A program made the translations under genes and the position numbers. DNA of 64,000 bases, from the NCBI RefSeq assembly GCF_030697375.1, contig NZ_JAUYQD010000055.1:1-64000 (forward strand), given 5' to 3'. The notes under the pieces were generated by a model. That model was not told the DNA's origin and did not search any database. It saw only the letters and a list, made by a program, of their open reading frames with translations. Positions 26,674-33,325 of the stretch are shown in pieces. Source of the stretch: Rhodoferax sp. (lineage in GTDB: Bacteria > Pseudomonadota > Gammaproteobacteria > Burkholderiales > Burkholderiaceae_C). How positions within the stretch are numbered: the first letter of the stretch is position 1; each line of letters starts with the position of its first letter.

Positions 26674-28745
26674 GACGCTGCGGCGTTGCGCTGCGCCGCC
26701 AGCGCCACGTACCAGTCCAGGCAAGCGGGGTTGGCCATGGCCTCGCGGTTCACCACCTTCTCCAGCGGCTGGCCCAGCAGCAGTTTCTTGATCGGCAGCT
26801 CCTGCTTTTTGCCCGAGAGGGTGCGCGGTATCTCCGCCACCTGAAAAATCTCATTCGGCACAAAGCGCGGGCTCAGGGCGGTTTTGATGGCGTCCACCAG
26901 TTTGGCACGCACGGTGGCGTTCAGCTCCAGGCCTTCGCGCAGCACCACAAACAGCGGCATATAACTTTCGCGGCCCAGGTATTCCAGGTCCACCACCAGG
27001 GAGTCCAGCACCTCGGGCAGGGCCTCCACCGCGCTGTACAGCTCGCTGGTGCCCATGCGCAGGCCGTGGCGGTTGATGGTGGCATCACTGCGGCCGTAAA
27101 TGATGCAACTGCCATCCGCGCCCACCTTCAGCCAGTCGCCATGGCGCCAGACATTGGGGTAGGTGTCAAAGTAGCTGGAGAGGTAGCGCTGGTTGCCCGC
27201 GTCGCCCCAAAAGTACAGCGGCATGCTGGGGATGGGCTGGCTGCACACCAGCTCGCCCACCGCGTCCAGCACCGGCTGGCCCTGTTCGTTCCAGGCCTCC
27301 ACCGCGCAGCCCAGCAGGCGGCATTGCATGGCCCCAGGCGTCTGCGGCAGCTCCCGGTTGCCGCCGATAAACGCGCCGGCAAAGTCGGTACCGCCCGAGA
27401 TGTTGCACCACCAGATATTGCCCCCACGGCCATCCGTGGGGTGGAGCCCGCGAAACTGGTCCGTCCCCCAGGCCTGCGCTTCGGCGCTCAGCGGCGAGCC
27501 GGTGGAGCCCAGCGCCCGCACATGGGACAGGTCGCCGCAGTCGGCCAAATGCAGGTCGGCCTTCAGGCAGTTGGCGTAAAACGCCGCGCCCGCGCCAAAG
27601 AAGGTCACACCCAGTTGGGCGGCAAAGCGCCACAGCGTGCTCCAGTCTGGCGTTTGTTTGTGGCCCGCCGCGTCCACCGTGCTGCCGCCCGGGTTGCCGT
27701 CAAAAATGCAGCAGGTGGTGCCGCCCAGCAGACCGCTGATTTGGGCGTTCCACATCACCCAGCCGGTGGAGCTGTACCAGTGGTAACGCTCGCCCAGGGA
27801 GTTGGGGTGGTAGCTGCAGCCAATGTCGTTGTGCAGGTTTTTGAGCGCCAAGGCTACCAGCAGTGTGCCGCCGTGGCCGTGCACGATGGGCTTGGGCAGG
27901 CCCGTGGTGCCGCTGGAGTAGACAATCCACAGCGGATGGTCAAACGGCAGCCACAGCGGTTCAAACGCCGCAGTTTGCGCATCATTTGTGCCTGTAGCCC
28001 CCGTAAATGTTGCGTAAGCAGCTACTTTTTTGATAGCAGAAGCATTCAGCCCCAGGTTCTCGTGTAAGACCACATGCTGCACCGAGGGCAGGGCGGCGCA
28101 CAGCTCGGCCACCACGGCGGTGCGGTCCAGGTCGCGCCCGCCATAAGTCACCCCGTCGCAGGCCATCAGCACCTTGGGGGCAATTTGCCGGAAGCGGTCC
28201 AGCACCGCATGGGTGCCCATGTCGGGCGCGCACAGGCTCCACACGGCACCGATGCTGACCGTCGCCAAAAAGGCCACCGCCGTCTCGGGGGTGTTGGGCA
28301 GGTAAGCCGCCACGCGGTCACCCGCTTGCACCCCCTGCGCTTGCAGGTGCAAGGCCAGCGAGGCCACCTGGCGGCGCAACTCCGGCCAGCCCAGTGCACG
28401 CGGCGCGCCCTGGGCCAGGCTTGATTCGTTGTGGCTGACGATGGCTGGCATGCCCGCCGCATGGGCGGCGTCCACATGCCGAAAGACCTGCTGCACATAG
28501 TTGACCTGCGCCCCGGTAAACCACCGGGCGCCCGGCATGGTGCGGTGCTCCAGCACCGCCGTGTGCGGCGTGGGGGACTGCAGGGCAAAGTAATCCCAAA
28601 TGCTTTGCCAAAACCCCTCCAGGTCCGTCACCGACCAGCGCCGCAGTGCCTCGTAGTCAGCGAACGACAGGCCGCGCTCGCGGCGCAGCCACTCTTGGTA
28701 CAGGCGGATTTGGGGGATGTAGGGTGGCGTGGGGTGGGTGCGCAT
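26670..28745 (-). CDS. Acetoacetyl-CoA synthetase
   Basis: Activates acetoacetate to acetoacetyl-CoA with ATP, of the AMP-forming acyl-CoA synthetase family. The 691-residue protein has the ACS N-terminal cap, the P-loop IVYSSGTTGLPKPIVHGHGG near residue 280, GRGGNIWWCNISGGTDFAG near 435, the hinge region YGRSDATINRHGLRMGTSE, and the catalytic Lys in LSGKKQELPIKK. These fit acetoacetyl-CoA synthetase better than acetyl-CoA synthetase. ATG 28745 is preferred over TTG 28751. Residues about 236-253 are encoded by repeat copy D. The role is probably ketone-body or polyhydroxybutyrate turnover. Confidence 0.92.
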   Translation of the reverse strand: MRTHPTPPYIPQIRLYQEWLRRERGLSFADYEALRRWSVTDLEGFWQSIWDYFALQSPTPHTAVLEHRTMPGARWFTGAQVNYVQQVFRHVDAAHAAGMPAIVSHNESSLAQGAPRALGWPELRRQVASLALHLQAQGVQAGDRVAAYLPNTPETAVAFLATVSIGAVWSLCAPDMGTHAVLDRFRQIAPKVLMACDGVTYGGRDLDRTAVVAELCAALPSVQHVVLHENLGLNASAIKKVAAYATFTGATGTNDAQTAAFEPLWLPFDHPLWIVYSSGTTGLPKPIVHGHGGTLLVALALKNLHNDIGCSYHPNSLGERYHWYSSTGWVMWNAQISGLLGGTTCCIFDGNPGGSTVDAAGHKQTPDWSTLWRFAAQLGVTFFGAGAAFYANCLKADLHLADCGDLSHVRALGSTGSPLSAEAQAWGTDQFRGLHPTDGRGGNIWWCNISGGTDFAGAFIGGNRELPQTPGAMQCRLLGCAVEAWNEQGQPVLDAVGELVCSQPIPSMPLYFWGDAGNQRYLSSYFDTYPNVWRHGDWLKVGADGSCIIYGRSDATINRHGLRMGTSELYSAVEALPEVLDSLVVDLEYLGRESYMPLFVVLREGLELNATVRAKLVDAIKTALSPRFVPNEIFQVAEIPRTLSGKKQELPIKKLLLGQPLEKVVNREAMANPACLDWYVALAAQRNAAAS
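27983..28038 (-). repeat. 54-nt interspersed repeat, copy D (inside acetoacetyl-CoA synthetase)
   Basis: On the minus strand TGCTAT, GTAGCTGCTTACGCA and GGGGCTACAGGC match the family. The copy is in the sense direction and in frame, encoding SAIKKVAAYATFTGAT, a segment just before the ATP-binding P-loop that has no counterpart in the core enzyme pattern. Confidence 0.85.
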
Positions 28746-28921
28746 GCACAAGAGGGTAGCGCGAATGAGCCCCGACCCTCTATCACCTGGGTGTCAGGGG
28801 ACGACGTCCACAGGCGCCCAGGCTCCAGGCGCTGCTGGCAGGCAATGCCAAAAGATGGTGGCCTACGGGGCTGGAGGCGCTAGACCGCCGCCCGTTTGCC
28901 GCGTTGATGGCGGCTTGTCCT

Positions 28922-29485
28922 TTATTTGCTGGCTGGCGGTGGCATGCGGTCCATCATCATTTGCACCATGGACTGCATCATGTCCATGCGTTTTTCCATC
29001 ATCTGGTGCATCACCATCATGTCGGATGGCATCTTGCCCATCATCTGATTTTTTTCCATGCCGCCCATCATTCCCATGCCACCCATGCCACCCATGCCAC
29101 CCATGCCTCCCATACCTTCCATGGTCGCCATGGCTTCTTGCATGGCTTTGGTCTGCTCAGACATCAATGCATTGCGCTCTTCGGGGCTTTTTGCCGCCAT
29201 GAATTTTTGGTGCAGATCCTGCATGGCCTTGATCTGCTTGTCCATTTTTCCCATTTTTTCCACGGCACCGTTGTCCATGGTCCTGGCCGGATTGGGTTTT
29301 GCCACCGGTTTCTGGACGGGGGCCTTGGCCGATTTGGGGGCGGAGGCTGCACCTTCGGGGTGGTGTGCCGTGTGATCTGCCGTGTCGGCGTCCGCAGCCC
29401 AAGCCACGGCGCCCGCGAGCGTTAGCGACAAAGCCAGTGCCAAACGCGATGCGGTATGGGCCATATTGCGGGTTTGCTTGTGCAT
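28922..29485 (-). CDS. Met/His-rich periplasmic protein, probable metal (copper) binder
   Basis: A 187-residue secreted protein. The start at 29485 is backed by AAGGAAG and begins a signal peptide (MHKQTRNMAHTASRLALA..., cleavage near AWAAD). The mature part has a His-rich stretch (ADHTAHHPEG), a helical region, then a Met-rich tail with tandem GMG units (about residues 133-148) and many MM pairs, the kind of composition that binds Cu(I)/Ag(I). No named domain was recognised. It is the last gene of the operon with the oxidase-like subunits, following the 57-residue membrane protein by about 100 bases. Confidence 0.7.
   Translation of the reverse strand: MHKQTRNMAHTASRLALALSLTLAGAVAWAADADTADHTAHHPEGAASAPKSAKAPVQKPVAKPNPARTMDNGAVEKMGKMDKQIKAMQDLHQKFMAAKSPEERNALMSEQTKAMQEAMATMEGMGGMGGMGGMGGMGMMGGMEKNQMMGKMPSDMMVMHQMMEKRMDMMQSMVQMMMDRMPPPASK
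29073..29108 (-). repeat. Tandem 9-bp coding repeat (GMG units)
   Basis: Four near-identical copies of the 9-base unit CCCATGCCA run in the gene for the Met-rich protein and encode the repeated Gly-Met-Gly units. Such arrays can change length by slippage without loss of frame. Confidence 0.8.
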
Positions 29486-29587
29486 GATGAACTTCCTTTG
29501 AGTACGGTGTCGCTGCCCCGGAGCAACGGTTGAGGAAGGGGCAATGGTTCTCGCTACGCCAGCAAAAGACCTGGCACCGTCCATGTG

Positions 29588-29761
29588 CTAAGCCGACCGG
29601 CGCCGCAGCAGCAAACCACCCAGACCGAAAAACAGCAATGAGCCAAATCCCCAGACCCATGCATAACCCACCATGTCGCCCCAGGGTGCCAGTGCGTAAA
29701 GCACCCCCAGCACAGCCCAGACCAGCGCCACGGGGACGATGAGCCAAAAATCTTCATTCAT
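29588..29761 (-). CDS. 57-residue membrane protein of the oxidase-like operon
   Basis: A short gene directly after the subunit I gene (22-base gap), with a strong ribosome site (AAGGAGAT, 6 bases before ATG). The product starts MNEDFWLIVPVALVWAVLG, has two hydrophobic helices (about 6-26 and 33-51) and ends LLLRRRSA, with arginines on one side, probably the cytoplasmic one. Small two-helix subunits of this kind accompany several heme-copper oxidases, so it may be an accessory subunit of the module. It was found by reading the minus strand by hand and is below usual length cut-offs. Confidence 0.7.
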   Translation of the reverse strand: MNEDFWLIVPVALVWAVLGVLYALAPWGDMVGYAWVWGFGSLLFFGLGGLLLRRRSA

Positions 29762-29783
29762 GGGAAATCTCCTTCACATCCGT

Positions 29784-31445
29784 TCAGTGTCCGCCGCCGC
29801 CCGAAGCGCTGATCGGCAGAGCCTGCATCAGCTCGAAACCCACAGCGGAAAACACATACATGGCGGCGACGATGACCAGGATGGACACCGGGCCGACCCA
29901 GGCCTTTGTGCCCGCTGGCACCGCTGTGCCGCCCCAGGCCACGCCAAAGCTGGCAGCCGCGCTTGCGCCTTGGCGCTCTGGCAGCAAGGAGGCCGCCACC
30001 CCACCGGCGAACACCAGCAAGGCGGCGGCCATCAGGCTCCCCCCGATAGCGACCAACACCATCAGGGTTTGCCAGATGGCCGGTGCCTGCTGCTGGTAAG
30101 ACACGTCCATCACCCGGCGTGGCACGCCCAGGTAGCCCGCGGTGATGCCGGCAGCTCCGAACACCAGCAAGCCCAGCAAGGCCAACCAGGGCATCCAGCG
30201 CAGGATGTCGGGGCGCCACAGTGCCCGGCCCCCAATGGAGGGCAAGACCACCGACAGTGCCGCCAGCAAGGTCATGCTGACCGTCCCCAGCGTGAAAAAG
30301 TGGAAATAGCCGGGCACAAAAAAAGTGTCGGACAACAGCGGTGCGAGTTGGCCTTGAATCAGGACGAATGCAAACACCAAGCCAAAAGCCATGCTCAACA
30401 CGGCCACCCCCATGGCGGACATGGCCGGATGGCGCCAGGGCAAGAGCCTGATCCAGCCAAACAGACCGCGCCCACCGTGGGCACGGGCATGCACTTCCAG
30501 CGAGGCCACAATGATCAAAAAGGCCGTCAAGGTGGGCACGCTGACGAACAGCGACAGCATGGACCCTGCCACTTGCACGACCTTGGGCAGGTCCGGCTCC
30601 AAAAACATGTGGTACAGCGAGGTAGGCGGCACGAACACCAGGTACATCGAAAAAACAATTTTCGAGAAGCGTTCGCCAAACACCGATTTGACCCCCGTGA
30701 GCACCTGCATCAGCACGTACCAAAGAATGACGGTGGCCATCAACGGCAGGTAATGCATGTTGTGAAACACGATGTGCCAGCGTGTGCCATGGCTGGCCGG
30801 GAATGGCCCGGCGCCCAGTGCCCACCAAACACCTGGCACGAAGGTATACAAGGCGGCAAACCCCGTCACCACCAGGAAGCCGGCCCAGGTAAACAGGGCA
30901 AAGCCCACGGCACTGAGCTTTTGTTGCCGGCCCTGCCAGCGGGGCCGCAACAGGGTCACGATGGCACTGGCAGGCAGCACCATCAGGCCCAGGCCCAAAA
31001 AGCTGTAGCCCAAATTGAACAGCAACAATTCACCGGGGTTGTCGCGAACCAGATCGGGAGAGCCGTTGTAGAGCAAGGGTGTGCCGGCAACGGAGCCCAC
31101 CATGCTGAGTCCCAGGCCCGCCAGCATCAAGGCAAAAGCCAGCCAGGCCAGTTGGCGCCAAGCCAGGCCCGTGCCGTGCTCGCAGGCGGCCAATCCCAGC
31201 AGCAGTGCGGTCTGGGTGGTAAACAGCCAATAGAAGAAGATGCCAACCCCGTGCACCGTCAAGAAACGGTAGCCCGCGGTCTGGCTGACATCGAGCATGC
31301 CACCGCGCACCAGGGCGGTGGCAACCCCCGCCACGATGCCGATAAGTAGGGCCAGCAATGCCACTGCCGCCATGCTTTTGAGCAACCGCCGGTCTGGTTT
31401 GGGCAAACCCGCCAGGCGTTCGGTATAGGGTTGTGCATGTGCCAT
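29784..31445 (-). CDS. Heme-copper oxidase-like subunit I with altered active-site residues
   Basis: A 553-residue protein with about 13 membrane helices and the overall pattern of B-type (ba3-like) heme-copper oxidase subunit I. By-eye alignment: H65 (TVHGVGIFFYW) is the low-spin heme ligand of helix II; H228 and Y232 (FHNMHYLPL) fit the Cu-B His and cross-linked Tyr. The helix VII His-His pair is Y278-H279 (PTSLYHMFLEP), and the helix X HxH is Y380-F-H382 (VPGYFHFFTLG), where B-type enzymes have PGHFH. The high-spin heme His and one Cu-B His are therefore both Tyr. Oxygen reduction may be lost or changed. It starts two bases after the CuA subunit gene, in a copper-linked operon. Confidence 0.8.
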   Translation of the reverse strand: MAHAQPYTERLAGLPKPDRRLLKSMAAVALLALLIGIVAGVATALVRGGMLDVSQTAGYRFLTVHGVGIFFYWLFTTQTALLLGLAACEHGTGLAWRQLAWLAFALMLAGLGLSMVGSVAGTPLLYNGSPDLVRDNPGELLLFNLGYSFLGLGLMVLPASAIVTLLRPRWQGRQQKLSAVGFALFTWAGFLVVTGFAALYTFVPGVWWALGAGPFPASHGTRWHIVFHNMHYLPLMATVILWYVLMQVLTGVKSVFGERFSKIVFSMYLVFVPPTSLYHMFLEPDLPKVVQVAGSMLSLFVSVPTLTAFLIIVASLEVHARAHGGRGLFGWIRLLPWRHPAMSAMGVAVLSMAFGLVFAFVLIQGQLAPLLSDTFFVPGYFHFFTLGTVSMTLLAALSVVLPSIGGRALWRPDILRWMPWLALLGLLVFGAAGITAGYLGVPRRVMDVSYQQQAPAIWQTLMVLVAIGGSLMAAALLVFAGGVAASLLPERQGASAAASFGVAWGGTAVPAGTKAWVGPVSILVIVAAMYVFSAVGFELMQALPISASGGGGH

Positions 31446-31447
31446 GG

Positions 31448-32167
31448 TCAGACCACCTCTAGCGTGGCTTGCATCACGCCGTGCGCTTCACCGCAGTACA
31501 CCGTGCAGTACATCAGGTAGCGGCCGGGTTTCTGAAAAGTCAGTGCGGTTTCGGTGATGCGACCGGGCTGCAGGCGCATCATGCGGCCGCCTTGGCCCAG
31601 CTGGATCGACGCACCGTGGGCAATGTCCACGGCCATCATCTTGAAACGGTAGGCCTGCCCCGCGTCCAGACGCAAAATATTTGGCATGTAGTACCACTTG
31701 CCAGCGGTCATCAAGACATCCATGGGCTGCCCCTTGCCCAGCGGAAGGTCACCGCCTCCATGGCCTGCATGGGCATCCGTGGGGGCCGACACCGCCACCG
31801 GCATGTTGTGTCCCGCATGGGGATCGGCCACCTCAACAGGGGCGGTCACCATTCGACGGGGATACACACTGCCGTCGGGCATGCGGTAACGTTCGGCAAA
31901 GTCGGCGGTCATGCGGCTGAACTCCTCGGCGGTCGGGCCTTGGGCCGCCGCGCCGTGTCCACCATGTGCGCCTTCGGCGGCCGGTTTCGCGGCGGCTTCT
32001 GCGCCACCCTCCCCATGGCTGGGTCCCTGCGGGTGGTCCAAACCCAGCAGGGCCAGCGGGCCGGGTGCCGCGCCATAGGCAGCCCACAGCCCGTACAAAC
32101 TGATGCCGCCAAACCCACCGGCCGCAATAAATGCACGCCGGGTGGTGAAGTGTTTTGTCTGCCGCAT
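31448..32167 (-). CDS. CuA-type cytochrome oxidase subunit II with Tat-like signal and His-rich linker
   Basis: A 239-residue protein. The N-terminus TTRRAFIAAGGFGGISLYG is a twin-arginine signal or signal-anchor. A linker of about 100 residues (about 45-145) is rich in HGG, HAGH and Met, suggestive of metal binding. The C-terminal cupredoxin domain has a complete CuA site: His in VDIAHGASI (about 183) and C221-x3-C225-G-x2-H229-x2-M232. Electron entry therefore looks functional even though the partner subunit I has altered ligands. The Tat-like signal is unusual for subunit II. It lies between the DUF411 gene and subunit I with very short gaps. Confidence 0.85.
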   Translation of the reverse strand: MRQTKHFTTRRAFIAAGGFGGISLYGLWAAYGAAPGPLALLGLDHPQGPSHGEGGAEAAAKPAAEGAHGGHGAAAQGPTAEEFSRMTADFAERYRMPDGSVYPRRMVTAPVEVADPHAGHNMPVAVSAPTDAHAGHGGGDLPLGKGQPMDVLMTAGKWYYMPNILRLDAGQAYRFKMMAVDIAHGASIQLGQGGRMMRLQPGRITETALTFQKPGRYLMYCTVYCGEAHGVMQATLEVV

Positions 32168-32179
32168 GCCGCGACCCCC

Positions 32180-32647
32180 TTAAGCGTACTTTTGGTAGAC
32201 CGATGTTTCGCCATTGGGCTGAATCAACAGCACCGAGTAAGCATCCTTGCGGCCTTTGTAGAGTGGGCCGTCCATGCCTGGCGAACCGACCACCATTCCT
32301 GGTACAGCCAGCCCTAGCGCCTTGGGCTTCTCACGAAGCAAGCGCCGGATTTCCCGCGCCGGCACATGCCCCTCAATGGCATAACCCGCAACCCGCGCGG
32401 TGTGGCAGGACCCCAGTTCGGCCGGAATGCCCAGTTGTGCACGGATGGCGTTGTTGCCGGTCTCAAATACGCGCACGGAAAAGCCCGCTTGCTCCAGGCC
32501 TGTGACCCAGTCTTTGCAGCAGCCGCAACTCGGGTCTTTCCAGACCTCCACCAGCGGGCCCTGCGGCTGTGCTGCGATACCGGCCAGAGGCAATGCAAGT
32601 GCCACAGCCAGCCAATGGCGACGATTCATTGTCAACGGTGCTTGCAT
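32180..32647 (-). CDS. DUF411 periplasmic metal-binding protein
   Basis: A 155-residue DUF411 family protein, common in copper and silver resistance loci. The signature VWKDPSCGCCKDWVTGLEQAGF with its CGCC motif at about residues 41-44 is present, with a further Cys-His in GSCHTARV and HVPAREIRRLL. An N-terminal hydrophobic signal (RRHWLAVALALPLAGIAA) exports it. GGAG nine bases before ATG 32647 supports this start. First gene of the oxidase-like operon, 68 bases from a CusR-like box. The family role is thought to be copper binding or delivery. Confidence 0.88.
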   Translation of the reverse strand: MQAPLTMNRRHWLAVALALPLAGIAAQPQGPLVEVWKDPSCGCCKDWVTGLEQAGFSVRVFETGNNAIRAQLGIPAELGSCHTARVAGYAIEGHVPAREIRRLLREKPKALGLAVPGMVVGSPGMDGPLYKGRKDAYSVLLIQPNGETSVYQKYA

Positions 32648-32714
32648 TTTTTGGGGCTCCTAAGTCTTGAGAATTCGGTGGCTGCAGTCTATGCGGCCGA
32701 TTCCGCCACCCAGA

Positions 32715-32740
32715 TGACAACGACATTACGTTCCTGTCAG
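32715..32740 (-). promoter_or_regulatory. CusR-like operator, copy 2 (oxidase-like operon)
   Basis: TGACAACGACATTACG followed by TTCCTGTCAG matches the sequence at 39548-39573 at 21 of 26 positions and lies 68 bases before the DUF411 start. The CATTAC...CTGTCA inner part is an imperfect palindrome of the CusR/CopR-box kind. This suggests that the operon answers to the CusRS-like system encoded 7 kb away. Confidence 0.7.
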
Positions 32741-32807
32741 ATTCGCCAATACTGAACCTGTTGAAGACCAGGGGACCTGGCATGGCGCATTATTTGTTTG
32801 ATGTGTG

Positions 32808-33269
32808 TCAATGTTTGTGATCTGAGTGGCCATCGGATGGGGCGGCCAAGGGCGTAAAACGCGCCTGTTCTGCGGACTTCCCGGGGAACGTGATGGACAC
32901 AATGGCCTTCATTCCCGGGGCCGATGCGTAGCTGCCCATGCCTTTCATCCGGTTGTCTCCATCGGGTGACAATGTGAGCATGGATTTGTCCTTGCCGGTC
33001 AAAAGCGTGGCGGTTCCGCTGGCACCTGCGCTGGGCAACTTTTTGCCGCTGCCGTCGGTGAGGTAAACCACGACGGGATTGGCGTCAGCGTCTTTGCCGG
33101 TCTTGGCCACGACCAATTCAAAATGGTTCGCGCCCGCCACCTGCACCTGCCCGCCATGGGCCGCCTTGGAGGCCTCGGCATGCATGTCATCCCCGTGCGC
33201 ATGTGCGTATCCCGCACCCACCCACAAGCCCAGCGCTACTGTCGCTAACACCGCTACTTTCGTCATCAC
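32808..33269 (-). CDS. Periplasmic His-rich protein at the end of the efflux operon
   Basis: A 153-residue secreted protein (signal MTKVAVLATVALGLWVGAG, cleaved near AHAHG) whose mature ends are His-rich (HAHGDDMHAEASKAAHGG and DGHSDHKH). The middle is an all-beta pattern with FELVV and VVVYLTD strands. No named family was recognised; it resembles small periplasmic proteins that accompany RND metal exporters. It starts 56 bases after the permease gene, and GGAG precedes its start. ATG 33266 is an alternative. Confidence 0.65.
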   Translation of the reverse strand: MMTKVAVLATVALGLWVGAGYAHAHGDDMHAEASKAAHGGQVQVAGANHFELVVAKTGKDADANPVVVYLTDGSGKKLPSAGASGTATLLTGKDKSMLTLSPDGDNRMKGMGSYASAPGMKAIVSITFPGKSAEQARFTPLAAPSDGHSDHKH

Positions 33270-33325
33270 TTACTCCTGTTTTGAAAACACCAAGCCAGGG
33301 AATGCCTATCCCTGGCACGTATCGG

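Noticed and set aside
29073..29108. Short tandem repeat considered as a CRISPR-like array
   Set aside because: The 9-base units have no spacers and code for GMG in a real gene.
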